DNA of 64,000 nt from Geodermatophilus sp. YIM 151500 (GTDB lineage Bacteria > Actinomycetota > Actinomycetes > Mycobacteriales > Geodermatophilaceae): positions 18,834-82,833 of the forward strand of contig NZ_JAOVZT010000015.1 of the NCBI RefSeq assembly GCF_025716945.1, in the 5' to 3' direction. A program made the position numbers and the translations under genes. Shown one piece after another: positions 1-7,956 of this stretch. Position 1 is the stretch's first letter; the number at the start of each line of letters is the position of its first letter. Below the pieces are notes generated by a model. That model was not told the origin of the DNA and searched no databases. It worked only from the letters and a program-made list of their open reading frames with translations.

Positions 1-135
1 CTCTCGTGGTCCGGTCTCAGCTGGTCCGGGCTGTCCTGGTCCGGGCTGTCCTGGAGCGGGCTGTCCTGGTCCGGCCTGAGCTGGAGCGGGCTCTCGTGGT
101 CCGGTCTCAGCTGGTCCGGGCTGTCCTGGTCCGGG
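1..135 (+). repeat. 15-bp tandem repeat, nine units
   Basis: Nine head-to-tail 15-bp units encode LSWSG. Units 1-3 (1-45) are identical in base sequence to units 7-9 (91-135), giving a 90-bp higher-order period. Serine codons switch between TCN and AGC while the protein stays constant. Confidence 0.9.
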
Positions 136-150
136 GCGACCTGGGCCTGA
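1..150 (+). CDS. C-terminal tail of a protein with LSWSG pentapeptide repeats (partial)
   Basis: Reading from base 1 in frame 1, nine consecutive LSWSG units are followed by ATWA and a TGA at 148-150, eight bases before the next start codon. Amino acids are identical in every unit although Leu and Ser codons vary, so the frame is very likely translated. The body of the protein lies left of the window. Trp-Ser-Gly-rich tails occur at the C-terminus of some actinobacterial subtilisin-like (S8) secreted proteases. That identity is inference from memory of the family; nothing catalytic is visible here. Confidence 0.72.
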   Translation, partial: LSWSGLSWSGLSWSGLSWSGLSWSGLSWSGLSWSGLSWSGLSWSGATWA

Positions 151-157
151 CGCCGCC

Positions 158-2773
158 ATGACGACGACGACGACGGACGGCGGCCTCGCAGGCCCCCGGC
201 GCCTCCAGCTGGGCGTGTCCCAGCGGATCGCGCTGCTCACCGTGGCTGTTGCCGCGGCTGCGATGACGCTGTTCGTCGTCGTCGTCGAGCCACTGCCCGC
301 AGCACCCACGGCCATGACCCTGCCGTGGGTGCTGTGGGCGGGGGTGTTCGCCGCCAGCGAGGTGCTGGTGGTGCACGTCCAGTGGAAGCGCGAGTCGCAC
401 ACCTTCTCGCTGAGCGACCTCGTGCTCGCCGCCGGCCTGGTGCTGGCCGCCCCCGCGCAGCTGGTGCTCGCCCAGGTGGCCGGCGCCGCCGTCGCGCTGG
501 TGCTGCACCGCCGCCAGCGCGGCCTCAAGCTCGCCTTCAACTCCGCGCAGTTCGCCCTGGCGGGCTGCATGGCGACGATCGTCTTCCACCTCCTGGGCGG
601 CCCGCTGGGCGCGGAGTGGGCGTGGGTGGCCCAGCTGCTCGCCGTCTCGGTCTCCACGCTGACCGCGTCGGTCACGATCTTCGCGGTCATGACGATCGCC
701 GAGGGCCGGGCCGACATCCGCCCGCTGCTCGGCATGCTGGGCTTCTCCCTGCCCTTCACCATCGGCGCCGCCGCCGTCGGCGTCGTGGTCGCCCGCACCT
801 CGGTCAACGATCCGGCCGCGCTCGCGCTGCTCATGCTGCCGACGCTGCTGATCATCGGGGCCTACCGCGCCTACACCCATGCCCGCGAGCAGCAGGAGAA
901 CCTCAAGGTGCTGCACGAGGCGACCACGCTGCTGCACGGCGGCGACGTGGACGCCGCGCTCGGCGACTTCCTCGCGGCCGTGCGCACCGCCTTCCGCGCC
1001 GGCATGGCCGAGCTCGTGCTGGTCGGCGGGAGCAGCAGCGGACCGACCGTCAGCCGCGCCGCGGAGAGCGGGGAGCCGACGGTCATGGCGCCCCTGGACG
1101 ACCACGTCGGCCAGCAGCGGCTGCTGCGGCTGGCCCGCTCCACCGGCGCGCTGGCCGCCCGCAAGGGCGGCGGCGGCAGCGGGCCGCTCGACCTCTACGC
1201 GGCCGACCACGGCTACAAGGACGCCATGATGGCGCCCCTGCGCACCGAGGACCGGGTGCACGGCCTGCTCCTGGTGGCGGGCCGGCTGGGTGACGTCAGC
1301 ACCTTCAACCGCAGCGACGTCGCCCTCCTGGAGACCTTCGGCCGGCACGTGGCCACCTCGCTCGAACGCGGTCGCCTCGAGGAGACGCTGCGCCAGGTCA
1401 CCGACCTCAAGGAACAGCTCCGCCACCAGACGCTGCACGACGCCCTCACCGGGCTGCCGAACCGGGTGCTGTTCCTCGACCGCGCCCGCCAGGCCGTCGA
1501 GGTGGCCGCCCGCACGCATGCCTGGCCCGCCGTCCTGTACATCGACCTCGACGGCTTCAAGCCGGTGAACGACCAGTACGGCCACGACGTCGGCGACGCC
1601 GTCCTGCGGACCGTCGCCGGCCGGCTGCGCGGCTGCCTGCGCCCGGCGGACACGGCCGCCCGCCTGGGCGGTGACGAGTTCGCCGTCCTGCTCGGCGGCC
1701 CGCTCGACCGGGAAGGCGTGCTGCGGGTCGTCGACCGCCTCCAGGCGCAGTTCGACGTCCCGGTCGACCTGGGCGACGGGCGGATCGCGGCGATCGGGGC
1801 CAGCATCGGCATCGCGCTCGGCGACCCGGACGTCGGCACGGCCGACGAGCTGATCCGGCAGGCCGACATCGCGATGTACGCCGCCAAGCGCGGCGGCGGC
1901 GGCGCGGTGTGGTACCAGCCCGGCATGGGCGACCCGACCTCGGCCCGCGAGGACGCGGTCGCCGAGCTGACCGCCGCCATCGCCGAGGGGCAGCTGCTGA
2001 CCGTGTTCCAGCCGCTGGTCAACCTGCGCACGGGCCGCCCCAGCGGCGCGGAGGCGCTGGTGCGGTGGGCGCACCCGGACGGCATGCGCGGCCCCGACCG
2101 GTTCATCGCGTTGGCCGAGGAGACCGGGCTGATCGTGGAGATCGGCACGCTCGTCCTGCGCGAGGCGTGCCGCCAGGCGGCCCGCTGGGCGGAGGCGGAG
2201 CCGGACCGGCCGCTGACGGTGACCGTCAACCTCTCCGCCCGCCAGCTGGCCGACCCGGGCATCGTCGACGTGGTCACCGCGGCCCTGGCCGACGCCGGCC
2301 TCGACCCGCGCCGGCTGGTGCTGGAGATCACCGAGACCGTCCTCATGCAGGACCGCGACGCGGCGGCGGCGACGCTGTGGCAGCTCAAGGCGCTGGGCGT
2401 CCGGATCGCGATCGACGACTTCGGCACCGGGTACTCGTCGCTGGCCTACCTGCGCCGCTTCCCGATCGACATGCTGAAGATCGCGCGCGAGTTCGTCGAC
2501 GGCCTGGGCCGGGACGAGCACGACGACGTCATCACCCGCGCCATCGTCGAGCTCGCCGGCACGCTGGGGTTGCTCACCGTTGCCGAGGGCATCGAGACCC
2601 ACGACCAGCACACCATCGTCACCGCGCTGGGCTGCGACCTCGGCCAGGGGTACCTGTTCTCCAAGCCGGTGGGCGCCGAGGACGCGATGCGCGTGCTCAC
2701 CGCCGAGCCGGCCGCTCCTCCGGCGCCGGTCGTGCGGGACGAGCCGCCGTCGCCGCTGCTGCGCGTGGTCTGA
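158..2773 (+). CDS. Membrane-bound GAF-GGDEF-EAL cyclic-di-GMP protein
   Basis: 871 aa. The N-terminal 240 residues hold about eight hydrophobic segments, then a GAF-like region (about 250-410), a GGDEF domain and an EAL domain. GGDEF is intact at residues 504-508 with a product-inhibition RxxD site (RPAD, 495-498) five residues before it, so the cyclase half looks active and feedback-controlled. The EAL motif is at 632-634, followed by the DDFGTGYSS and AEGIET motifs, so the phosphodiesterase half also looks intact. It should make and/or degrade c-di-GMP at the membrane in response to an unknown signal. The start is eight bases after the preceding stop; no clear ribosome site is seen. Confidence 0.93.
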   Translation: MTTTTTDGGLAGPRRLQLGVSQRIALLTVAVAAAAMTLFVVVVEPLPAAPTAMTLPWVLWAGVFAASEVLVVHVQWKRESHTFSLSDLVLAAGLVLAAPAQLVLAQVAGAAVALVLHRRQRGLKLAFNSAQFALAGCMATIVFHLLGGPLGAEWAWVAQLLAVSVSTLTASVTIFAVMTIAEGRADIRPLLGMLGFSLPFTIGAAAVGVVVARTSVNDPAALALLMLPTLLIIGAYRAYTHAREQQENLKVLHEATTLLHGGDVDAALGDFLAAVRTAFRAGMAELVLVGGSSSGPTVSRAAESGEPTVMAPLDDHVGQQRLLRLARSTGALAARKGGGGSGPLDLYAADHGYKDAMMAPLRTEDRVHGLLLVAGRLGDVSTFNRSDVALLETFGRHVATSLERGRLEETLRQVTDLKEQLRHQTLHDALTGLPNRVLFLDRARQAVEVAARTHAWPAVLYIDLDGFKPVNDQYGHDVGDAVLRTVAGRLRGCLRPADTAARLGGDEFAVLLGGPLDREGVLRVVDRLQAQFDVPVDLGDGRIAAIGASIGIALGDPDVGTADELIRQADIAMYAAKRGGGGAVWYQPGMGDPTSAREDAVAELTAAIAEGQLLTVFQPLVNLRTGRPSGAEALVRWAHPDGMRGPDRFIALAEETGLIVEIGTLVLREACRQAARWAEAEPDRPLTVTVNLSARQLADPGIVDVVTAALADAGLDPRRLVLEITETVLMQDRDAAAATLWQLKALGVRIAIDDFGTGYSSLAYLRRFPIDMLKIAREFVDGLGRDEHDDVITRAIVELAGTLGLLTVAEGIETHDQHTIVTALGCDLGQGYLFSKPVGAEDAMRVLTAEPAAPPAPVVRDEPPSPLLRVV

Positions 2774-2800
2774 CCGCGGTTCCCGGGCGCGGCGTCCGCG

Positions 2801-3343
2801 TCAGTTCCCCCGGTCGCCGTCGAGCAGGCCGGCCTCCTCGATCAGCCGCGCCTGCTCCCGGCACCACGGTGACCACGCCTCGCCCTCGGTCTCCTGGCGG
2901 TGGCGGAACCGGCTCCAGTCGAGCAGCTGCCACTCCCCCACCTCGGTCGGCTCGGGCGCGGGCGTGCCGGCGAAGCGGCCGAGGTAGACCGGGCAGACCT
3001 CGTTCTCCACCACCCCGCGGAACTCGGCGCGGTAGCGGTAGCCGGGCAGCGCCGGCCGCAGGTCGGAGACGCCGAGCCCCAGTTCGAAGGCGGCGCGCCG
3101 GGCGATGGCGGCGGCGTCGTCCTCGCCGGGCCCGGGGTGGCCGCAGACGGTGTTGGTCCACACGCCGGGAAACGTCTGCTTGCCCTCCGCCCGCCGGGTG
3201 ACCAGCAGCCGCCCGCCGTCGTCGAACAGGTAGGCGGAGAAGGCGCGGTGCAGCGGGGTCTCGCCGTGGTGCACCAGCGGCTTGGGCATCGTGCCGATCG
3301 CCGTCCCGTCGTCGTCGACCAGGACGATCAGCTCCTCCGCCAT
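2801..3343 (-). CDS. idi: Isopentenyl-diphosphate delta-isomerase, type I
   Basis: 180 aa from the chosen ATG, matching the 182 aa of E. coli Idi; an upstream GTG would add 13 residues of no obvious homology. A Nudix-fold isomerase interconverting IPP and DMAPP for isoprenoid synthesis in the cytoplasm. TNTVCGHP carries the catalytic Cys67, and the ENEVCPVY segment carries the catalytic glutamate region. The gene stands alone on the minus strand, downstream of the paa operon and separated from it by two hairpins, so it probably has its own promoter inside the repeat region. Confidence 0.93.
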   Translation of the reverse strand: MAEELIVLVDDDGTAIGTMPKPLVHHGETPLHRAFSAYLFDDGGRLLVTRRAEGKQTFPGVWTNTVCGHPGPGEDDAAAIARRAAFELGLGVSDLRPALPGYRYRAEFRGVVENEVCPVYLGRFAGTPAPEPTEVGEWQLLDWSRFRHRQETEGEAWSPWCREQARLIEEAGLLDGDRGN

Positions 3344-3404
3344 CCCCCCATGGTGCCCTGCCGACCACGCCCCGGCACTCACGTGCGCCGCGTGCGATGT
3401 CGTC

Positions 3405-3438
3405 GTCCCGTCGCGGGGCCGGAGGCTCCCGACGGGAC
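3405..3438 (-). terminator. Hairpin downstream of the paa operon, copy 1
   Basis: Nine-base arms (GTCCCGTCG 3405-3413, CGACGGGAC 3430-3438) enclose a second six-pair stem with a GGA loop. There is no T-tract. It is probably a factor-independent style stop for paaABCDE. Confidence 0.5.
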
Positions 3439-3514
3439 GGCGAGGACACGCTCAGCACGACCGGGGCACGGCACCCGGCCGCGGTACGGCGCGCGAGCCG
3501 CGTGCGATGTCGTC

Positions 3515-3548
3515 GTCCTGTCGCGGGGCCGGAGGCTCCCGACGGGAC
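3515..3548 (-). terminator. Hairpin downstream of the paa operon, copy 2
   Basis: Same hairpin as copy 1 with one change in the left arm (C to T). The change leaves a G-U pair in plus-strand RNA but an A-C mismatch in minus-strand RNA. This is the first of the two met by transcripts from paaE. Confidence 0.45.
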
Positions 3549-3616
3549 GGCGAGGACACGCTCAGCACGACCGGGGCACGGCACCTGGCCGCGGTGCGGT
3601 CCGGAGGACCGCCATG

Positions 3617-4693
3617 TCACTGGTCGAAGTCGACCGTCACCTCGTCGGTCACCGGCAGCGACTGGCAGGTGAGCACGTAGCCGGCCGCGACCTCCTTCTC
3701 GTCCAGCGCGTAGTTGCGCTGCATCCGCACCTCGCCGGCGGTCACCTTGGCCCGGCAGGTGCCGCACACGCCGCCCTTGCAGGCGAACGGCAGGTCGCCG
3801 CGCACCTTCTGCGCGGAGTCGAGCACCGGCACGTCCCGCGGCAGGGCGAGCGGGGTGGCCCGGCCGTCGAGGACGACGGTGACCTGGGCGGCGTCCCCGG
3901 GCACGGTCTCCTCGTCCCCGCGCACCGGTTCCGGCGGTACCTCGTCGACGTAGAAGAGCTCCTGGTGCACCTTCTCGCCCGGGACGCCGAGCTCGGCGAG
4001 CAGCGCCTTCGCGTCGACCACGAGCCCGTGCGGGCCGCACAGCCACCAGTGGTCGACGTGCACGACGTCGACGAAGGCGGAGATCAGCGTGCTCAGCCGC
4101 TCGCGGTCGAGCCGGCCGCTGAGCAGCTCGGCGTCGCGCGGCTCGCGGGAGAGCACGTGCACCAGCTGCAGCCGGGGCCCGTGGGCGTCCTTCAGGTCGG
4201 CCAGCTCGTCGGCGAACATCACCGTGTCGGTGCGCCGGTTGCCGTAGAAGACGGTCACCGTCGACTCGCCGTCGCGCAGCACGGTCGAGGCCAGCGACAG
4301 CGCCGGCGTGATGCCCGAGCCGGCGACGACGAACACGTGGTCGCCGGGCACGGACAGGTCGGCGGTGAAGGTGCCGGACGGCGGCAGCACCTCGATCGCG
4401 TCGCCCGGGCGCACCTGGTGCACGAGCCACGACGAGAAGAAGCCACCGGGCACCTCGCGCACGCCGACACGGGGCGGGCCGCCCACCGGCGCGCAGATCG
4501 AGTACGACCGCCGTTCGTCGCGCTCGCCCTCGACCCGGCGCAGCGTCAGCGCCTGGCCGGGACGGAACGCGTAGTCGTCGACCAGGTCGTCGGGGACGTC
4601 GAAGGTGACGGCCACGGCGTCGTCGGTGAGCTTCTCGACGCGGGCCACCGTGAGCGGGTGGAACCGCGGACGCCGGCGAGCGGGTGCGACCAC
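3617..4693 (-). CDS. paaE: Phenylacetyl-CoA epoxidase reductase subunit PaaE
   Basis: 358 aa. Passes electrons from NAD(P)H through FAD and a 2Fe-2S cluster to the PaaA di-iron oxygenase. An FAD-binding RSYS motif is at 62-65, a GSGITP nucleotide-binding motif follows, and a C-terminal plant-type ferredoxin domain has cysteines 305, 310, 313 and 343. The start is a GTG two bases after the paaD stop, with an AAGGAG site inside the end of paaD. This is the last gene of the operon. Much longer reading through paaD in this frame is out of frame with paaD and is not coding. Confidence 0.95.
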   Translation of the reverse strand: MVAPARRRPRFHPLTVARVEKLTDDAVAVTFDVPDDLVDDYAFRPGQALTLRRVEGERDERRSYSICAPVGGPPRVGVREVPGGFFSSWLVHQVRPGDAIEVLPPSGTFTADLSVPGDHVFVVAGSGITPALSLASTVLRDGESTVTVFYGNRRTDTVMFADELADLKDAHGPRLQLVHVLSREPRDAELLSGRLDRERLSTLISAFVDVVHVDHWWLCGPHGLVVDAKALLAELGVPGEKVHQELFYVDEVPPEPVRGDEETVPGDAAQVTVVLDGRATPLALPRDVPVLDSAQKVRGDLPFACKGGVCGTCRAKVTAGEVRMQRNYALDEKEVAAGYVLTCQSLPVTDEVTVDFDQ

Positions 4694-4695
4694 GC

Positions 4696-5211
4696 TCAGA
4701 TCTCCTTCACGTGCTCGAAGGGCTCCCGGCACGCCCGGCACCGCCGCAGCGCCTTGCACGCTGTCGCGCTGAACTCGCTGATCTCCTCGGTGTCGGGCGA
4801 GCCGCACAGCGGGCAGCTCGCCGTCCGCCGGGTCGGCCCCAGCGACAGCGGCAGCGGGCCGGCGTCGCGCACCGGCGCGGGGCCGGGCGGGGCGATGCCC
4901 GCCTCGCGCAGCTTGCGCCGGCCCTCGGCGGTGATCCAGTCGGTGCTCCACGGCGGCGACAGCACGGTGCGGACGTCGACGTCGCCGAAGCCCGCGGCGT
5001 GCAGCGCGTGCACGAGGTCGGCGCGCATCGTGCCCATCGCGGGGCACCCGGAGTAGGTCGGGGTGATCTCGACGACGACGGTGCCGTCGTCCGCGGTGCG
5101 GACGTCGCGCAGCACGCCGAGGTCGTCCAGGGTGAGCATCGGGAGTTCGGGATCGGTCACGGTCACCGCGACGCTGCGGGGATCCAGTGTGGTCGTCATC
5201 ACATTCACCAT
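4696..5211 (-). CDS. paaD: Phenylacetyl-CoA epoxidase assembly subunit PaaD
   Basis: 171 aa from the first ATG, with alternatives at the next GTG (a 4-bp overlap with paaC) and at the ATG four codons in. The N-terminal MIP18/SufT-like DUF59 region (EITPTYSGCPA) is followed by a C-terminal zinc-ribbon-like part with two CxxC pairs (CPLC and CRAC). In the family PaaD is thought to help mature or support the epoxidase metal centres. It overlaps paaC by 7 bp, implying coupled translation. Confidence 0.92.
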   Translation of the reverse strand: MVNVMTTTLDPRSVAVTVTDPELPMLTLDDLGVLRDVRTADDGTVVVEITPTYSGCPAMGTMRADLVHALHAAGFGDVDVRTVLSPPWSTDWITAEGRRKLREAGIAPPGPAPVRDAGPLPLSLGPTRRTASCPLCGSPDTEEISEFSATACKALRRCRACREPFEHVKEI

Positions 5212-6116
5212 GTCGAGGCGGGGTGCCGGCGCGCCAGCCCCTGCAGGGTGGACAGCAGTTCGGTCAGCGCCGGACCGTGCTCACCCGACCGGCCGGCGGG
5301 CTCGGCGTCCGGCGGCTCCGGCGGCGCGGTCAGGGTGCCCCGGGCGAGCACCTCGGCCAGGACCCGGCGCACCTCGTCCCGCACGGACGACGGGTCGACG
5401 GCCACCCCGGCCGCGACCAGCCGGCGCTCGACGCCGGTCGCGGTGAAGAGCTGCGCCGTGAGCGGCCAGATCGCGTCGACCGCCCGCTGCGCGCGGCGGT
5501 GCGACTCGTCGGTGCCGTCACCGAGGCGCAGCACCCAGCGGGCGGCGTGGTCGCGGTGGTAGGTGAGCTCGTTGACGCCCTTGGCCGCGATGGCGGCCAC
5601 CACGGGGTCGCGCGAGCCGCGCAGGCGGGCGAGCACCGCGAGCCGGAACGACGACGCGACCAGCAGCCGGACCATGGCGTGCGCGAAGTCGCCGTCGGGC
5701 TCCTCGACCAGCGGCGTGCAGCGGAACTCGTCGGCGTCGCGGAAGTAGGCCAGCGCGTCCTCGTCCGGGACGGATCCCGTGGCAAGCGAGCGGGACCGGC
5801 CGAGCTCCCCCACCGACCCGGCGCGGGCCAGCAGCAGCCGGGCCTGGCCGAGCAGGTCGAGGGCGATGTTGCCGATCGCCACCTCCTCCTCGAGCTCGGG
5901 CGCGCGGGTGATCCACTCGGTGAGCCGCTGCGAGAGCACGAGCGCGTCGTCGCCGAGCATCAGGCAGTAGGCGCCGAGGTCGGCGCGGTCGACCCCCGGC
6001 GGCACGCTGGTGTCGACCCCGGCCAGCGGATCGTCGAAGCCGGTGCCGAAGACCCAGTGCCCCTCGTCGCCGTGGGCGTGGACCAGCGACTCGTAAGCCG
6101 TCTCCTCATGCACCAC
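5205..6116 (-). CDS. paaC: Phenylacetyl-CoA epoxidase structural subunit PaaC
   Basis: 303 aa ferritin-like subunit that pairs with PaaA in the epoxidase core but lacks its active metal site. Typical features are YCLMLGDDALVLSQRL near the N-terminus and NIALDLLGQAR after it. The start is a GTG preceded by GAGGAGCG seven bases upstream. A 126-bp gap separates it from paaB, the only sizeable gap in the paaABCDE operon. Confidence 0.93.
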   Translation of the reverse strand: MVHEETAYESLVHAHGDEGHWVFGTGFDDPLAGVDTSVPPGVDRADLGAYCLMLGDDALVLSQRLTEWITRAPELEEEVAIGNIALDLLGQARLLLARAGSVGELGRSRSLATGSVPDEDALAYFRDADEFRCTPLVEEPDGDFAHAMVRLLVASSFRLAVLARLRGSRDPVVAAIAAKGVNELTYHRDHAARWVLRLGDGTDESHRRAQRAVDAIWPLTAQLFTATGVERRLVAAGVAVDPSSVRDEVRRVLAEVLARGTLTAPPEPPDAEPAGRSGEHGPALTELLSTLQGLARRHPASTW

Positions 6117-6242
6117 GACGGAACGCTCCTCGGACTCGGGACGGATGGCTGGAAGGCCGCCGTGCAGGGGCCCGCCGCGAGGGACGAGCGGTGGGGAGCA
6201 CGAGGGTCCTTTCCGAGCGGCGGTGGGGGGAGAGGGGGTGTC

Positions 6243-6641
6243 TCACATGTGGGGGACGTCCTCGGGGATCTCGTAGAACGTCGGGTGGCGGTAGACCTTG
6301 TCGCCGCTCGGGCGGAACAGCGGGTCCTTCTCGTCGGGGCTCGACGCGGTGATGTCGGCGGCCCGCACCACCCAGATGCTCACGCCCTCGTTGCGCCGCG
6401 TGTAGAGGTCGCGGGCGGCGTGCACCGCCATCTCGTCGTCGGGGGCGTGCAGCGAGCCGACGTGCACGTGGTTGAGCCCGCGCTTGCCGCGGACGAACAC
6501 CTCGTACAGCGGCCAGTCGCGCCGGGCGGCGCCCGGCTCCGGCTCCACCGGCACGTCCGGCCCCGTCGGGATCGCGCCGTGCCCGCCCTCGGCGGTGACC
6601 TCCGACGTCGCCGTCGTCCGGACGTCGTCGCCACCGGTCAC
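6243..6641 (-). CDS. paaB: Phenylacetyl-CoA epoxidase subunit PaaB
   Basis: 132 aa from a GTG that overlaps the paaA stop by 4 bp (GTGA). The conserved core ([20 protein letters not shown] to the C-terminus) covers the usual length of about 95 aa. The first 40 residues are an acidic, Pro/Gly-rich extension not typical of the family. PaaB is a small subunit needed for multimerisation of the epoxidase. Upstream in-frame sequence belongs to a shadow of paaA, so the overlap start is preferred. Confidence 0.92.
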   Translation of the reverse strand: MTGGDDVRTTATSEVTAEGGHGAIPTGPDVPVEPEPGAARRDWPLYEVFVRGKRGLNHVHVGSLHAPDDEMAVHAARDLYTRRNEGVSIWVVRAADITASSPDEKDPLFRPSGDKVYRHPTFYEIPEDVPHM

Positions 6642-7612
6642 GCCGCCGCCTCCCGCACGGCGTGCTTCCGGGCGTACGCGCTGGCCGCCTCGGTCACCCA
6701 CGCGTTGTCGTCGCGGGCGGCCCGACGGCGGGCGATGCGGACGTCGTTCATCGGGCCCTGGCCGGAGATGACGCGCTTGAACTCGTCCCAGTCGACCGCG
6801 CCGAACCGCCAGTGCCCGGCGTCGGCGTCCCAGGCGAGCTCCGGGTCGGGCAACGCCACGCCGAGGAACTGCGCCTGCGGCACGGTCATGTCGACGAAGC
6901 GCTGGCGCAGCTCGTCGTTGGTGTGCCGCTTGATGCCCCACGCCATCGACTGCGCGGTGTTCGGGCTGTCGGCGTCCGGCGGGCCGAACATCATCAGCGA
7001 CGGCCACCACCAGCGGTCGACGGCGTCCTGCACCATCGCCCGCTGCTCCTCGGTGCCCCGCATCATCGTCATCAGCAGCTCGTAGCCCTGCCGCTGGTGG
7101 AACGACTCCTCCTTGCAGATGCGGATCATCGCCCGGGCGTAGGGCCCGTACGACGACCGGCACAGCGGCACCTGGTTGCAGATCGCCGCCCCGTCGACGA
7201 GCCAGCCGATGACGCCGACGTCGGCGTAGCTCAGCGTCGGGTAGTTGAAGATCGAGCTGTATTTCTGCCGGCCTTCGATCAGCTTGTCGGTGAGGTCGGC
7301 CCGATCGGCCCCCAGGGTCTCGGTCGCCGAGTAGAGGTACAGCCCGTGGCCGGCCTCGTCCTGCACCTTGGCCAGGAGGATCGCCTTGCGCCGCAGGCTC
7401 GGCGCCGCCAGCAGCCAGTCGCCCTCGGGCTGCATGCCGATGATCTCCGAGTGCGCGTGCTGCGCGATCTGGCGCACCAGCGTCCTGCGGTACCCCTCGG
7501 GCATCCAGTCGCGCGGCTCGATGCGGTGCTCGGCGGCGATGGTCGCCTCGAAGTGCTCCTGCAGCGCGGTCTCGTCGGGCGCGGGCGGGCGGTCCGGCGT
7601 CGGCGCGGGCAT
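6638..7612 (-). CDS. paaA: Phenylacetyl-CoA epoxidase catalytic subunit PaaA
   Basis: 324 aa. The di-iron oxygenase that epoxidises the aromatic ring of phenylacetyl-CoA. Two ExxH-type metal motifs are visible: EAGH at 86-89 and EESFH at 168-172. The start ATG has a GGGAG site nearby. It is the first gene of the leftward operon paaABCDE and faces operator 1, about 25 bp upstream, so it should be induced by phenylacetyl-CoA through PaaR. Confidence 0.95.
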   Translation of the reverse strand: MPAPTPDRPPAPDETALQEHFEATIAAEHRIEPRDWMPEGYRRTLVRQIAQHAHSEIIGMQPEGDWLLAAPSLRRKAILLAKVQDEAGHGLYLYSATETLGADRADLTDKLIEGRQKYSSIFNYPTLSYADVGVIGWLVDGAAICNQVPLCRSSYGPYARAMIRICKEESFHQRQGYELLMTMMRGTEEQRAMVQDAVDRWWWPSLMMFGPPDADSPNTAQSMAWGIKRHTNDELRQRFVDMTVPQAQFLGVALPDPELAWDADAGHWRFGAVDWDEFKRVISGQGPMNDVRIARRRAARDDNAWVTEAASAYARKHAVREAAA

Positions 7613-7636
7613 GGCGGCTCCCTCGGACGGCGATCA

Positions 7637-7660
7637 ATTACTGACCACTCGGTCGGTAAT
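7637..7660. promoter_or_regulatory. TetR-type operator 1, at paaA
   Basis: A 24-bp near-palindrome with half sites ATTACTGACC and GGTCGGTAAT around a 4-bp centre. It lies 25 bp upstream of the paaA start, suitable for blocking leftward transcription. It closely matches operator 2. Confidence 0.82.
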
Positions 7661-7759
7661 GCCGAGTGTGCCCCACACCCCACGCGGGCACAAGCGTCCG
7701 GCCCCACGTCCGCGGCGGCGCCTCGATCGCGGCCGGCGATCACGACGGAGGGTCGGCAC

Positions 7760-7789
7760 TTGACAGCCACCGACGGCGCGAGTTCATTA
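7760..7789 (+). promoter_or_regulatory. Candidate paaK promoter
   Basis: A perfect TTGACA -35 at 7760-7765 is followed 18 bp later by TCATTA (7784-7789). The -10 overlaps the left half of operator 2, a simple repression geometry. The transcript leader would be about 160 nt. Confidence 0.55.
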
Positions 7790-7809
7790 CTGACCGCACG
7801 GTCGGTATT
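7786..7809. promoter_or_regulatory. TetR-type operator 2, at paaK
   Basis: A second 24-bp copy with half sites ATTACTGACC and GGTCGGTATT around GCAC. The presumed ligand-sensing repressor is the TetR protein encoded at 9288-9920. Confidence 0.82.
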
Positions 7810-7846
7810 CCGCCCGGCGGATGCGACGGGCCACGGCACCACGGAC

Positions 7847-7926
7847 GGCGGAACGGGCGGTACACCGGCGGAACGGGCGGCACACCGGCGGGACCGTCGG
7901 CTCCCCGGCGGAACCGGCGGGGCACG
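7847..7926 (+). repeat. 20-bp tandem repeat in the paaK leader
   Basis: Four 20-bp units, each starting GGCGGAAC or GGCGGGAC; units 1 and 2 differ by one base and units 3 and 4 are more diverged. It ends 30 bp before the paaK start. Confidence 0.8.
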
Positions 7927-7956
7927 ACGGCGCGGTCGAGCGGACCGGAGGGATCC

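Larger units (their letters stand above)
3387..3599. repeat. 103-bp direct duplication between paaE and idi
   Basis: 3387-3489 and 3497-3599 are two copies of a 103-bp block offset by 110 bp, with three mismatches. Each copy carries one long hairpin. The block lies after the paaE stop and before idi. Confidence 0.9.
7613..7956. promoter_or_regulatory. 344-bp divergent control region of the paa genes
   Basis: The region between paaA and paaK holds two matching TetR-type operators 149 bp apart, a candidate rightward promoter overlapping the second operator, and a 20-bp tandem repeat in the paaK leader. No gene is seen in it. Confidence 0.8.

Noticed and set aside
107-2611. 834-codon open frame antisense to the GGDEF-EAL gene
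   Set aside because: An Arg/Gly/Ala-rich shadow caused by high third-position GC; no domain or ribosome site.
3343-3382. Upstream GTG as the idi start
   Set aside because: It adds 13 residues without family match; the ATG at 3343 gives the usual length.
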